Positions 1 to 7,824 of a stretch of DNA of 64,000 nt are shown here, piece after piece. The position numbers and the translations under genes are program-made. The DNA is taken from positions 1 through 64,000 of the forward strand of contig NZ_SOMN01000027.1 of the NCBI RefSeq assembly GCF_004564235.1. Reading direction: 5' to 3'. The stretch comes from Cohnella luojiensis. Its GTDB lineage: Bacteria > Bacillota > Bacilli > Paenibacillales > Paenibacillaceae. The number at the start of each line of letters is the position of its first letter. Position 1 is the stretch's first letter. The notes under the pieces were generated by a model. The model saw nothing but the letters and a program-made list of their open reading frames with translations, had not been told where the DNA came from and made no database searches.

Positions 1-127
1 AGTTACTTTGTCACGGGGCTTCAACCTTAGGATCTCTCCACCAGTTGCCCGTCAGCTACGAGGCGACTTGGCTCTTACCTCGACCGGACTTTCACCGGCT
101 AGTTGTGCCTAGCTTGACTAGGCGCGC
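1..127 (-). mobile_element. 5' end of a bacterial group II intron (probably class C), cut by the window edge
   Basis: Read on the minus strand, this stretch begins near position 127 with GCGCGCC and continues through CCGGTGAAAGTCCGG, a stem-loop with a GTGAAAGTCC core that I recognise from domain I of bacterial group II introns. It then runs off the left edge, where the rest of the ribozyme and a reverse transcriptase/maturase gene would be expected. The 5' exon is the T-tract of the terminator at 131-203, which is the insertion preference known for class C introns. The usual GUGCG start is not exact, so the boundary may be off by a few bases. No maturase is visible, so both class and activity are inference. 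Confidence 0.6.
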
Positions 128-130
128 GAT

Positions 131-203
131 GTTAAAAAAAGACTCCGAAAGCGGAAGCGAAAACGACTGAAATCATCGTACCGCGCCTGCCGCTTTCGGA
201 GTC
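131..203 (-). terminator. Rho-independent terminator of the alpha/beta hydrolase gene
   Basis: A perfect 14-bp stem pairs GACTCCGAAAGCGG (141-154) with CCGCTTTCGGAGTC (190-203). It is followed on the minus strand by seven T residues (134-140). The 35-nt loop is long and may fold further, for example ACGA with TCGT. The group II intron begins a few bases after the T-tract. Confidence 0.75.
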
Positions 204-227
204 TATTGAATAGTCATGTTTTCTCAT

Positions 228-1112
228 TCAATGATAATAAGGTTCTTGAGCGTCTAGATCTTGTTGATCTGAAGGCAGCGCCGTGAAAGCGACTTGCTGC
301 CTTTCTTCTCTCATGGCGGCAGGCTGAAAGTCCTCGCGTTGCCGCTTCTGAGCGTTTAGCCAACCCCTGACAAGATCTCCGATCGGTTCGGCGCCGTCAA
401 TCGGCAACGTGTGCTTCAATCCGGGAATGTATGCGGAACTAAAGTTAGCCAGCCCATTCTGAAGCACTTTCATGTAGCCCTTGAATTCTTTATCCTTTTG
501 TCCGCACAACAACAGCATGGGTTGGTGGATGTCCTTGAGGCGGTTCACCGCGGAGTAGGCAAGGCCGCTCTCCATATATTGTCGCCAGTTCTCAATATCG
601 CCGGAACGCGTCTCTCCGCGGATACGATGGAATGTTTCGCGGTTGTCCGCATTCACCCATGCCAATGGAATTGAGATAATTTCTCGGGCTCGCATCTTTC
701 CTGCCCACACTCCGGCTTTGAGCTTGGCTCGCGATTTCCAACCGGTTAACTCTGCCGTTCCGCCTAGAAAGATTCCTCCGAGAAAACGATCCGGGTAAGA
801 CAGAAGCGCTTGCAGGGCCACCACCGAGCTCATCGAATAGCAGCACAAGTAGGCTTTTGAAATATCCAGCCTGTCCATTAGCTGACGAACGTCTTCCGCT
901 AGCAAAGGAATCGTGATAGGGGCATGCGAACTGCCGCTTCGGCCATGACCGCGAAAATCGAACAGAACCGTCTTGTGATCTTGCGATAGATCATTTCGCA
1001 TATACGTAAACACGCGGCTGCCTATGCAAGGAGGATGAAGAAAGACGATCGGCGTCCCTTTCCCTTGCATGTGATAATGGATATCGACTCCGTTAACTTG
1101 AATCAGGGGCAC
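228..1112 (-). CDS. alpha/beta hydrolase with an atypical nucleophile elbow
   Basis: About 294 aa. This is an alpha/beta-hydrolase fold enzyme of unknown substrate. An N-terminal HPP oxyanion-type motif (residues 26-28) is followed by a DFRGHGRSG block, then Ser93, Asp207 (CGQKDKEF) and His234 (GLKHTLP), which fit the catalytic triad in order and spacing. The elbow reads C-Y-S-M-S where the family normally has G-x-S-x-G, so both conserved glycines are replaced by other small residues. The GTG start at 1112 is chosen because GAGGTG lies at the right distance upstream; a longer reading would run back through the gtrA gene. It lies 29 bp downstream of gtrA and ends before a strong terminator. 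Confidence 0.85.
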   Translation of the reverse strand: MPLIQVNGVDIHYHMQGKGTPIVFLHPPCIGSRVFTYMRNDLSQDHKTVLFDFRGHGRSGSSHAPITIPLLAEDVRQLMDRLDISKAYLCCYSMSSVVALQALLSYPDRFLGGIFLGGTAELTGWKSRAKLKAGVWAGKMRAREIISIPLAWVNADNRETFHRIRGETRSGDIENWRQYMESGLAYSAVNRLKDIHQPMLLLCGQKDKEFKGYMKVLQNGLANFSSAYIPGLKHTLPIDGAEPIGDLVRGWLNAQKRQREDFQPAAMREERQQVAFTALPSDQQDLDAQEPYYH

Positions 1113-1141
1113 GGATAACACCTCGCGATAGTGTGTTTTCG

Positions 1142-1564
1142 TTAGTCTGCCCGACTTCCGCTCTGTTCCATGCGTTTCGTTCCCGGAAACACCCAAAACC
1201 GGTAACCCGCATAATTGACAACTAGCGAACAAACGATAGAAGCGATCTTCGCCAAGGCGGATTCCGTACCCCATTGCTCAAGTCCGAGCAGCACCGCAGT
1301 GGCAGCGGCGAAAGACAAGCCGTTGATCAGGATAAAACGCGTCAACTCCGCCATGCTGCGCTTCCCTTTGACTTGGAACGTCCAGTTGCGGTTCAATAGA
1401 TAGCTATTCGCCACTCCCGCCAAGTAGGATATCGTTTGGGCTCCGATCGAACCCATTTCCGCGCCATAAACCAATAAACAAAAAACGGCGAAATCCACCC
1501 CCGTGTTCAGCCCGCCCACGATTGCGTATTTCACCATTTTGATTCCTTCCGATAAACGGAGCAT
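1142..1564 (-). CDS. GtrA-like membrane protein
   Basis: 140 aa with four predicted membrane segments. It matches the GtrA family, which includes proteins thought to move lipid-linked sugars across the membrane for glycosylation of surface polymers. Visible signatures are the N-terminal KYAIVGGLNTGVDF block and a later NRNWTF segment. The start is set by AGGAGGAGTCGC directly before the ATG. It is co-oriented with yuiB upstream and the hydrolase downstream and probably shares their transcript. No glycosyltransferase is adjacent, so the substrate is unknown. Confidence 0.85.
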   Translation of the reverse strand: MLRLSEGIKMVKYAIVGGLNTGVDFAVFCLLVYGAEMGSIGAQTISYLAGVANSYLLNRNWTFQVKGKRSMAELTRFILINGLSFAAATAVLLGLEQWGTESALAKIASIVCSLVVNYAGYRFWVFPGTKRMEQSGSRAD

Positions 1565-1598
1565 GCGACTCCTCCTGACTCGTGCGAGCTCGTCGCTC

Positions 1599-1910
1599 CT
1601 AGAACATTTTATAACCGCCGCGACGCAATGCGCGAATCGCCCATCCGCTCATATAAGCGCCTACCGCTCCCGCCACGATGAGAATCGTGTCCGATACGAG
1701 CAGCGACTGAATATTTTCGGTTACGCTAAGATCGTTCTGCCACAATTGCCAGATCCCTAGCGGCACGACGATGATAACGAACATCCAGAGCGGAAACCAA
1801 GTCGTTTTAATAAGCATGTTCAATATGAAGCCAATGCCGAAAAACAGCACCAGACAAAGTAACGAACCTACGATAGCGAACAATATGCCGCCGAGTATTC
1901 CACCGACCAT
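1599..1910 (-). CDS. yuiB: YuiB-like small membrane protein
   Basis: 103 aa, strongly hydrophobic with three membrane segments. The LFFGIGFILNML stretch near residue 23 resembles B. subtilis YuiB, a conserved membrane protein of unknown function. In Bacillus yuiB lies beside yumB and yumC; homologues of both lie 3-5 kb away here, which supports the assignment. The ribosome binding site before the ATG is weak (AGGTT immediately upstream). I infer no function beyond the membrane location. Confidence 0.7.
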   Translation of the reverse strand: MVGGILGGILFAIVGSLLCLVLFFGIGFILNMLIKTTWFPLWMFVIIVVPLGIWQLWQNDLSVTENIQSLLVSDTILIVAGAVGAYMSGWAIRALRRGGYKMF

Positions 1911-2056
1911 AACCTATACCACTTCCCGATTACGCAAAATAGTGTACTGTACCAGTTTACAAGTTGGCTTCCGCACAGTCAACGAGCAGGGTGTGAATGG
2001 GATGTGAACAAATTTCGGCGGAGGTACTTTCCGAGGGTTCGGACATGGCTATCCGT

Positions 2057-2085
2057 TTGCCCCTCCCGCTTAGTTGGGCTACAAT
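2057..2085 (+). promoter_or_regulatory. Sigma-A-type promoter for chdC
   Basis: -35 TTGCCC (2057-2062) and -10 TACAAT (2080-2085) are separated by 17 bp. They lie 34 bp before the chdC start codon. Confidence 0.55.
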
Positions 2086-2119
2086 GGGAAAAGCCATGTT
2101 GGACAAGGAGAGATGACTT

Positions 2120-2863
2120 ATGAGTGAAGCCGCCCAAACACTAGAGGGTTGGTACGTACTGCATGATCTGCGCAGCATCGATTGGCAGGCATGGAATGCC
2201 GCTTCCCGAGCGGAGAAGGATACGGCGATCAGCGAGGTTACGGCGCTTATATCGGAGTGGGAAGCCGTCGAGGAACGCAAAGAAGGAAGTCTGGCGCTCT
2301 ACTCCGTCGTAGGACAGAAAGCCGACTTCATGTTTATGCATCTGCGGGAAACGTTGGAGGAGCTGAACGCGATCGAGAACGCGTTCAACCGTTCCAGCTT
2401 TGCACGATATACCCGCAAGGAATATTCCTACGTTAGCGTCGTGGAGCTCAGCAATTATATGAGCCCTCCGGGAGTAGATCCTATGCAAGTACCGGAAATC
2501 GTTGCTCGCTTGAAGCCGATATTGCCTAAGAGCAATCATATTTGCTTCTATCCGATGAACAAGAAGCGCGATCTTCAAGACAACTGGTATATGCTCCCGA
2601 TGGAAGATCGCAAGACGCTGATGAGAAGTCACGGCATGATCGGACGGGGCTACGCAGGCAAAGTGAAGCAGATCATCTCCGGATCCGTCGGGTTCGACGA
2701 TTGGGAATGGGGCGTAACCTTGTTCGCGGATGACGCCTTGCAATTCAAGAAGCTCGTATACGAGATGCGCTTCGACGAAGTAAGCGCCCGTTACGGCGAA
2801 TTCGGCGCCTTCTATGTCGGCAATCTGCTGACCGGCGAGTCTCTGACGAAGCTGCTTAATTAA
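2120..2863 (+). CDS. chdC: Coproheme decarboxylase (HemQ/ChdC)
   Basis: 247 aa, the usual length for the family. The enzyme performs the last step of the coproporphyrin-dependent heme pathway of Gram-positive bacteria, oxidatively decarboxylating coproheme III to heme b with peroxide. Tyr144 in FYPMNKKR, Lys148/Lys149 and His171 in MRSHGMIGR align one residue off the catalytic Tyr145, Lys149 and proximal His172 known for Geobacillus HemQ. AAGGAG precedes the ATG at a good distance. It is monocistronic, with its own promoter upstream and a terminator downstream. The cytosolic product would feed the cytochrome-assembly genes ctaA and ctaB elsewhere in the window. Confidence 0.95.
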   Translation: MSEAAQTLEGWYVLHDLRSIDWQAWNAASRAEKDTAISEVTALISEWEAVEERKEGSLALYSVVGQKADFMFMHLRETLEELNAIENAFNRSSFARYTRKEYSYVSVVELSNYMSPPGVDPMQVPEIVARLKPILPKSNHICFYPMNKKRDLQDNWYMLPMEDRKTLMRSHGMIGRGYAGKVKQIISGSVGFDDWEWGVTLFADDALQFKKLVYEMRFDEVSARYGEFGAFYVGNLLTGESLTKLLN

Positions 2864-2876
2864 ACGAAAATGAAAT

Positions 2877-2917
2877 AGGTACGCGATCAGGATATTTCCT
2901 GGCCGCGTACCTTTTTT
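2877..2917 (+). terminator. Terminator of chdC
   Basis: 9-bp stem AGGTACGCG (2877-2885) with CGCGTACCT (2904-2912) followed by a T-run. The convergent aspA gene ends 9 bp further on. Confidence 0.8.
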
Positions 2918-2925
2918 ATTTGTTG

Positions 2926-4344
2926 TTAGCTTTGATCCCGAAGGAGCCCTTCTCCGGCGATTCCTGGCGTAGTCATCTGCACTGGATCGAGAATCACGTC
3001 CATCTCCTCTTTAGTGAGAAGATTTCGTTCCAGAATGAGCTCTTTAAGCGTCATTCCTGTCGCGGTGGCTTCTTTAACCAACTGGGCGGCGACATCGTAT
3101 CCCAGATGCGGGTTGAGGGCTGTCACGATGCCGAAGCTTTTATCCACGTACATCCGGCAACGTTCCCGGTTTGCTTCCATACCGTCAAGCGCAAATCGAT
3201 GGAAAACGTCCAATGCGTTCCGCATGATTTTCAAAGACTGCAACAAGTTGAAGGCAATGACAGGCCCCATAACGTTCAGCTCGAACTGGCCGGCTTCCGA
3301 TGCCATGCAAATCGTGTGGTCGTTGCCCATGACCTGAAACGCTACCTGGTTAACGACCTCGGCCATGACGGGATTTACTTTTCCCGGCATGATGGAAGAA
3401 CCGGGTTGCCTCGGAGGCAGCGAAATTTCTCCAAGCCCGACCATCGGTCCGGAAGCCATGAGCCGAATGTCGTTACAGATTTTGGACATATTCATGGCGC
3501 ATACTTTAAGAGAGCCGGACAATTCGGTGTAGGCGTCCGTATTCTGCGTCGCATCGACCAAATCGGATGCCGAATGAATCGGTATCTTCAAATCTTCGGC
3601 CAGTAGGTTGACGACTCTTTTAATATATTCCTCCGAAGCGTTCAAACCGGTACCCACTGCCGTTGCACCCATATTGACGGACAACAATTCCGTAGAGGCG
3701 CGGCTAATTCGCACGATATCCCGTTCCAGAACCTTTGCGTAAGCTCCGAATTCTTGTCCCATCCGTATGGGAACCGCATCCTGAAGATGGGTACGCCCCA
3801 TCTTGATCACGTCGTCGAACTTCAGAGCCTTTTTGCTGAAGCCTACAAGAAGTTCGCGCATGGTAACGACCAATCGCTCGGCTAGGATGTATGCCGCGAT
3901 GCGCAGAGCGGTCGGAATCGCATCATTCGTCGACTGCGACATATTCACATGATTGTTCGGGTTGCAATGAAAGTAGCTGCCTTTGGGGTGTCCCATTAAT
4001 TCGAGCGCCCGGTTCGCAAGCACCTCGTTCATGTTCATATTAATGGACGTTCCGGCACCGCCCTGGATGGAATCGACGACGAACTGATCCGCCCACTCTC
4101 CTCGCGCGACCTCTTCCGCGGCTTGAATAATTGCTTGGGCAATCGGTTCCGGCAACCGCTTCATCTCGGCGTTTGCCTGGGCCGCCGCCTTCTTCACGTG
4201 GGCGAGCGCAACGACCAGCTCGGCGTGAATCGCGGTCCCGGTAATCGGAAAGTTCTCCAACGCGCGCAGCGTTTGAATGCCGTAATAAACCGTTCCCGGA
4301 ACCGTATGGCTGCCTAGCGAATCTTTTTCAATGCGTTCAGACAT
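2926..4344 (-). CDS. aspA: Aspartate ammonia-lyase (aspartase)
   Basis: 472 aa from the chosen ATG at 4344. It belongs to the fumarase/aspartase superfamily and reversibly converts L-aspartate to fumarate and ammonia in the cytosol. The superfamily signature PGSSIMPGKVNP, with the catalytic serine in its flexible loop, is present, as are GTSxNMNMNE and HVNMSQSTNDAIPT blocks typical of aspartase. The upstream in-frame ATG at 4362 is rejected because the GGGGGAG ribosome binding site lies inside that extension. It is convergent with chdC. No asparaginase gene (ansA) is adjacent, unlike the Bacillus ansAB arrangement. Fumarase is the alternative reading but fits less well. Confidence 0.92.
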   Translation of the reverse strand: MSERIEKDSLGSHTVPGTVYYGIQTLRALENFPITGTAIHAELVVALAHVKKAAAQANAEMKRLPEPIAQAIIQAAEEVARGEWADQFVVDSIQGGAGTSINMNMNEVLANRALELMGHPKGSYFHCNPNNHVNMSQSTNDAIPTALRIAAYILAERLVVTMRELLVGFSKKALKFDDVIKMGRTHLQDAVPIRMGQEFGAYAKVLERDIVRISRASTELLSVNMGATAVGTGLNASEEYIKRVVNLLAEDLKIPIHSASDLVDATQNTDAYTELSGSLKVCAMNMSKICNDIRLMASGPMVGLGEISLPPRQPGSSIMPGKVNPVMAEVVNQVAFQVMGNDHTICMASEAGQFELNVMGPVIAFNLLQSLKIMRNALDVFHRFALDGMEANRERCRMYVDKSFGIVTALNPHLGYDVAAQLVKEATATGMTLKELILERNLLTKEEMDVILDPVQMTTPGIAGEGLLRDQS

Positions 4345-4458
4345 TACATCTCCCCCTCGCAATGGTTGACAAGTCGTTCTCCTATACCCTTTGAGTATAT
4401 CTTTCCCATAAGATTATGTCTAAAACAAACCGGAGCTCCGCCCCTGGGATCGTAAATC

Positions 4459-4486
4459 AAAAAAGAGACTGCACGTCGGCAGTCTC
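4459..4486 (-). terminator. Terminator of the ndh operon
   Basis: Stem GAGACTGC (4465-4472) with GCAGTCTC (4479-4486). On the minus strand it is followed by six T residues (4464-4459). It lies 5 bp after the stop of the 91-aa gene. Confidence 0.8.
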
Positions 4487-4490
4487 TTTC

Positions 4491-4766
4491 TCAATCCTCA
4501 TCATCCACCGCCCGCATCTGGGCTTCCCATTCCGCGCGGCGTTTCTCTTCCAAGTATTCTTGCGTCATCCGGTCCCGGGCTCGGCCCTTCTCCTTCAACC
4601 GCTCTATGCCCGGTTGAATGAGTAAATCCACTTCCGCCTGAACCGTCGCCACGAGATCGTACCGGCTTTGCGATTCCAGATAAGAGCCCACTTCCATCAG
4701 CGCGTTGTAACGGTCCAGTTCATCTCGCGTTAACAGGCCCCGAACTTGTACGCTGCAGTGTCTCAT
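4491..4766 (-). CDS. Uncharacterised 91-aa protein coupled to ndh
   Basis: I do not recognise a family. The protein is hydrophilic and helix-rich, with a Glu/Arg-rich C-terminal half (KEKGRARDRMTQEYLEEKRR) that could form a coiled coil, and no membrane segment. Its ATG shares bases with the ndh stop codon (TAATG), so translation is probably coupled to the NADH dehydrogenase, and both end at the terminator at 4459-4486. This coupling suggests a role tied to Ndh, but nothing in the sequence shows what that is. Confidence 0.75.
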   Translation of the reverse strand: MRHCSVQVRGLLTRDELDRYNALMEVGSYLESQSRYDLVATVQAEVDLLIQPGIERLKEKGRARDRMTQEYLEEKRRAEWEAQMRAVDDED

Positions 4767-5971
4767 TACAGGAATTTACCTTTGCGCAGCACGAGCGGAA
4801 TACCGCCAATAATGAACAAGTAACGGATGTCGATCGCTTTTTTCAACCAAGCAGCAACGCGACCTTTGTATTTCTTGCCGAATGCGATACCGATCGCTTC
4901 GCCTTTACCAAGCGAGGCCACCGTACCTTTGTTAACGAAGGTGTAAGTCTTAAGTGGTTGGTTGCGGATCGACGCTACCAAGTTATGCGCGCAGTTTATG
5001 CCTTGTTGCATAGCCATTTGCGCAGTTGGCGGGTATGGACGACCTTCCGGGTTGAACACCAGAGAGTTGTCTCCCAGAATATATACGTTCTCGTGGCCTG
5101 GAGCGCGCAAGAATTCGTCGACTTTCACGCGGCCTCTCATCGTTTCGAACCCGGCTTCTTCGATCAGACGGTTACCGCGAACGCCGCCGGTCCAGATGAC
5201 CGTCTGCGATTTGATTTCTTCGCCTTCGCCGACCATTACGCCGTCCGGAGTGCACTCCTTGATAGCCGTACCGATGCGGAACGTAACGCCTTTCTTCTGC
5301 AGCACCTGCATCGCGTATTCAACGAGTTCAGGATCGAAGCCAGGCAATGCTGTCGGAGCCGCTTCGATATTGATGATTTTAACCAACGAAGGATCTACGT
5401 CGAATTGCTTGCACAGTTCCGGAACGCGATCCGCAAGCTCGCCGATGAATTCGATGCCGGTGAAACCTGCGCCGCCGACTACGAATGTCAAATAGTCCGT
5501 GCGGTGCGGCTCGCGTTTGAAGCGAGCGAATTGATATTCGATGTGCTCGCGAATCAGACGGACGGAGTTAATGCTTCGAATGTTCATCGCATGCTCGCCC
5601 AGTCCTGGAATTCCGAACGTTTCGGATTCTCCGCCAAGACCGACGATCAGGTAATCGTAGGAAAGCGTTCCGTCTTCGAGAATAACCTTGCGATCTTGCG
5701 GACGGATTTGAACGACCGTAGATTTAACGAAGTCGATTTTGAATTCATCGATCAGCTTGGAGATGCTAACCCTGGCGTTCTCCGGATTATCCGTACCCGC
5801 TGCAGGCATGTGCAGATGGGTCGTGATGTAGTGGTAGTCATGTTTGTTGACCAACGTTACATCCGCTTCATTATAATTTAATTCCTTTTGCAGTCGAAGC
5901 GAGGTTAATACACCGCCATAGCCTGCTCCAAGGATAACAATCTTCGGTATACTGCTCATTGATGATCCCAT
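4766..5971 (-). CDS. ndh: Type II NADH dehydrogenase (YumB-like)
   Basis: About 400 aa. A membrane-associated single-subunit FAD enzyme that oxidises NADH and reduces menaquinone without pumping protons. The N-terminal FAD-binding Rossmann motif ILGAGYGG is followed by NKHDYHYITT and, mid-protein, a second dinucleotide fold VVGGAGFTGIEF. A late ILGDNS block completes the FAD site. Two starts are possible: the ATG at 5971 behind AGGGA, or the ATG at 5959. It diverges from yumC; the shared region holds a Rex-like operator and an inverted repeat over the ndh promoter, so repression relieved by high NADH is likely. In Bacillus, Rex is known to control an ndh gene. Confidence 0.93.
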   Translation of the reverse strand: MGSSMSSIPKIVILGAGYGGVLTSLRLQKELNYNEADVTLVNKHDYHYITTHLHMPAAGTDNPENARVSISKLIDEFKIDFVKSTVVQIRPQDRKVILEDGTLSYDYLIVGLGGESETFGIPGLGEHAMNIRSINSVRLIREHIEYQFARFKREPHRTDYLTFVVGGAGFTGIEFIGELADRVPELCKQFDVDPSLVKIINIEAAPTALPGFDPELVEYAMQVLQKKGVTFRIGTAIKECTPDGVMVGEGEEIKSQTVIWTGGVRGNRLIEEAGFETMRGRVKVDEFLRAPGHENVYILGDNSLVFNPEGRPYPPTAQMAMQQGINCAHNLVASIRNQPLKTYTFVNKGTVASLGKGEAIGIAFGKKYKGRVAAWLKKAIDIRYLFIIGGIPLVLRKGKFL

Positions 5972-5993
5972 CCAATCCCTATGTTTGTTTAGT

Positions 5994-6011
5994 TTGTGAA
6001 AAATTACACAA
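5994..6011. promoter_or_regulatory. Rex-like redox operator in the ndh leader
   Basis: TTGTGAAAAATTACACAA differs from the Rex half-site pattern TTGTGA-N6-TCACAA at one base. It lies between the ndh promoter and its start codon. Rex, an NADH-sensing repressor, controlling ndh would form the feedback loop known in Bacillus. The match is seen; binding is inferred. Confidence 0.6.
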
Positions 6012-6038
6012 TCTTCTGCGTTAAGTTGCTATAACTGA

Positions 6039-6080
6039 GATCTACAAGTAGATCATATCGGTTTTTCCAACAATTTTCAA
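6039..6080 (-). promoter_or_regulatory. ndh promoter overlapped by a perfect inverted repeat
   Basis: On the minus strand -35 TTGAAA (6075-6080) and -10 TATGAT (6052-6057) have 17-bp spacing. A perfect inverted repeat GATCTAC-AA-GTAGATC (6039-6054) covers the -10 edge and the expected transcription start. It is therefore placed like a repressor site. Its regulator is unknown. Confidence 0.5.
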
Positions 6081-6122
6081 GGTTCATTTTCACGAATAAA
6101 TTTGGACATCTTTACAAAATCC

Positions 6123-6151
6123 TTTTCATGCTTCCGTCACAAGATTATAAT
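6123..6151 (+). promoter_or_regulatory. Candidate promoter for yumC
   Basis: A perfect -10 TATAAT (6146-6151) has a weak TTTTCA (6123-6128) 17 bp upstream. It leads to the yumC start about 50 bp downstream. Confidence 0.45.
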
Positions 6152-6201
6152 GGATACGTTTAGTTCTAATGTTTCGGCATTTTTATCGGAGGTGTCAAAT
6201 T

Positions 6202-7197
6202 TTGAATCCTAGCATTGAACCTGCCGTAGACGTAGCCATTATCGGCGGCGGACCCGCCGGAATGTTCGCGGCTTTCTATGGCGGAATGCGTCAAATGTCC
6301 GTCAGCCTGATCGAAAGCATGCCGCAACTCGGAGGCCAACTCGCCGCGCTATACCCGGAAAAATATATTTACGATGTCGCTGGGTTTCCGAAAATAACCG
6401 CCCAAGAGCTTGTCAACAACCTGAAGACGCAAATGGATCATTTCAAATCCCAGCGTTATTTGGAAGAAAAGGTCGTTAAGGTAAGCAAGTTGGAAGAACG
6501 CCTATTTGAAATTGTTACCGATAAGCGCATTCATCATGCACGTGCCGTCATTATTACGGCAGGAGTCGGAGCTTTCGAGCCCCGCCGGCTGGAACTGCCC
6601 GAAGCCGCCCAATACGAGAAATCCAACCTCCATTATTTCGTCAGCGACCTGGAGCGCTATCGCGGACAGAAGGTTCTGATCAGCGGCGGCGGCGATTCCG
6701 CGCTGGATTGGGCGCTAATGCTTGAACCGATCGCCGATCATGTGATGCTCGTCCACCGTCGGGACAAGTTCAGGGCCCATGAGCATAGCGTTGAGCTGTT
6801 AATGAAATCCAAGGTCGAGGTTATCACACCGATGGAAATTACCGCGTTGCGCGGAGACGGCACGATCAAGCAAGTCACTCTTACGGACGTGAAAACCGGG
6901 ACGATCACCGATTATGACGTCGATGCCGTCATCGTCAATTTCGGTTTCGTTAGCTCGCTAGGACCGATTGCCGAATGGGGTCTCCAGATCGAGGGGGGAT
7001 CAATCATTGTCGATTCTCGTATGGAAACGAACATTTCGGGGATTTTCGCCGCAGGGGATATTACGACATATCCCGGGAAGCTGAAGCTGATCGCCGTAGG
7101 ATTCGGAGAAGCGCCGACGGCGATTAACAACGCCAAGGTGTACGTAGATCCCGACGCCAAGCTGTCCCCTGGTCATAGCAGCAACATGAAATTATAA
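6202..7197 (+). CDS. yumC: Ferredoxin/flavodoxin-NADP reductase (YumC type)
   Basis: 331 aa, of the thioredoxin-reductase-like ferredoxin-NADP+ reductase class. It passes electrons from NADPH to ferredoxin or flavodoxin in the cytosol. It has an N-terminal FAD fold ([16 protein letters not shown]), an NADPH fold ([12 protein letters not shown]) and a C-terminal FAD block ([17 protein letters not shown]). No CxxC redox pair lies between the folds, which separates it from thioredoxin reductase. The TTG start at 6202 is chosen because CGGAGGTG lies just upstream; an upstream in-frame ATG lacks such a site. It is divergent from ndh, as in the Bacillus yumB-yumC neighbourhood. Confidence 0.93.
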   Translation: MNPSIEPAVDVAIIGGGPAGMFAAFYGGMRQMSVSLIESMPQLGGQLAALYPEKYIYDVAGFPKITAQELVNNLKTQMDHFKSQRYLEEKVVKVSKLEERLFEIVTDKRIHHARAVIITAGVGAFEPRRLELPEAAQYEKSNLHYFVSDLERYRGQKVLISGGGDSALDWALMLEPIADHVMLVHRRDKFRAHEHSVELLMKSKVEVITPMEITALRGDGTIKQVTLTDVKTGTITDYDVDAVIVNFGFVSSLGPIAEWGLQIEGGSIIVDSRMETNISGIFAAGDITTYPGKLKLIAVGFGEAPTAINNAKVYVDPDAKLSPGHSSNMKL

Positions 7198-7202
7198 TCG
7201 GC

Positions 7203-7265
7203 AAAAGGGCATCCTACCTGAGGTATAACCGGAAAGATTCCGGTTCCTAAGGAGGATGCCCTTTT
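7203..7265 (+). terminator. Nested hairpin after yumC that contains the next gene's ribosome binding site
   Basis: A perfect 13-bp outer stem pairs AAAAGGGCATCCT (7203-7215) with AGGATGCCCTTTT (7253-7265). It encloses a perfect 8-bp hairpin AACCGGAA-AGA-TTCCGGTT (7227-7245). The right outer arm holds most of the AAGGAGG ribosome binding site and reaches the TTG start (7264) of the zinc-ribbon gene. It can act as a weak terminator for yumC, as a translation gate for the next gene, or both. Confidence 0.6.
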
Positions 7266-7506
7266 GATTTGTCCTGTCTGCAATGCACTGAGCCCCCTAG
7301 AGGTTTCTTGTCCGCAGTGCGGTTCCGCGGCCGAAGACGAAGGTCGGTGGAGCGATTGGAGCGGTCCCTACTCCCCCTATGAACCCACGCTCTTCGCCAT
7401 GGAGAACGCTTTCCCGTCCACTGCAGAAACGGTATGCCAGCATGCCGTCCGCTGCGTCGACTGCCAGCACCCTTTCACCGCGGATATTTCCGCCTGGCAT
7501 GTCTAG
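7264..7506 (+). CDS. Small zinc-ribbon protein
   Basis: 80 aa. It begins with a CPVC pair at residues 3-6 and a CPQC pair near residue 16, then has a second set CQHAVRCVDC near residue 58. This gives one or two four-cysteine zinc sites. I do not recognise the family and assign no function. The TTG start is forced, because the first cysteine pair follows it at once and AAGGAGG lies at the normal distance. That ribosome binding site is inside the hairpin at 7203-7265. The stop overlaps the stop of the convergent sda gene. Confidence 0.7.
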   Translation: MICPVCNALSPLEVSCPQCGSAAEDEGRWSDWSGPYSPYEPTLFAMENAFPSTAETVCQHAVRCVDCQHPFTADISAWHV

Positions 7507-7646
7507 AACATCCGCTCTTCCGGAACGGAGAGCTTTCTACGCTTAATCTCGGATCTAAGCATACGAACGAATTCCCTTTCCAATTGCAAACGCAACGCGC
7601 TTCGGTAAGCATCCAACAATAGATCATCCGTTAGTAGAGGCAACAT
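7503..7646 (-). CDS. sda: Sda-like checkpoint inhibitor of sporulation initiation
   Basis: 47 aa: start ATG at 7646, stop TAG at 7505-7503. The middle reads LTDDLLLDAYRSALRL followed by a helix ending EIKRRKL. This aligns with B. subtilis Sda (LSDELLIESYFKATEM, then ENEIKRRSL), a helical-hairpin peptide that blocks the sporulation kinase KinA when replication is disturbed. GGAAAGG lies 9-10 bases before the ATG. The upstream 200 bp carry four DnaA-box-like words (7726-7824), matching the known control of B. subtilis sda by DnaA. The family call is by recognition of the pattern, not by search. Confidence 0.8.
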   Translation of the reverse strand: MLPLLTDDLLLDAYRSALRLQLEREFVRMLRSEIKRRKLSVPEERMF

Positions 7647-7725
7647 TGCCCACGCCCTTTCCTTAATTTGGGGAGGATTGTGAAGGCATCATAGCATGGC
7701 CTCAAACCTTCGGACAAGCTTCGCG

Positions 7726-7824
7726 TTATCCACAGAAGGATGTGCATAAGGTGTGAACTATTTGTTGAAAAATGCCTGTAGACCTTTGTCGTCAAGGCGT
7801 GAATTGTGGATGAAGTTATACACA
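7726..7824 (-). promoter_or_regulatory. DnaA-box cluster upstream of sda
   Basis: Three exact TTATNCACA words occur: TTATCCACA (7726-7734, plus), TTATGCACA (7741-7749, minus) and TTATACACA (7816-7824, plus). A one-mismatch word TCATCCACA lies on the minus strand (7805-7813). They form two close pairs in the AT-rich 270 bp upstream of sda, where DnaA-responsive transcription would be expected. I could not place a convincing -35/-10. The rest of 7647-7915 shows nothing else. Confidence 0.65.

Noticed and set aside
4958..5881. 307-codon plus-strand frame opposite ndh
   Set aside because: Antisense shadow of a well-supported gene, with no ribosome binding site or family pattern.
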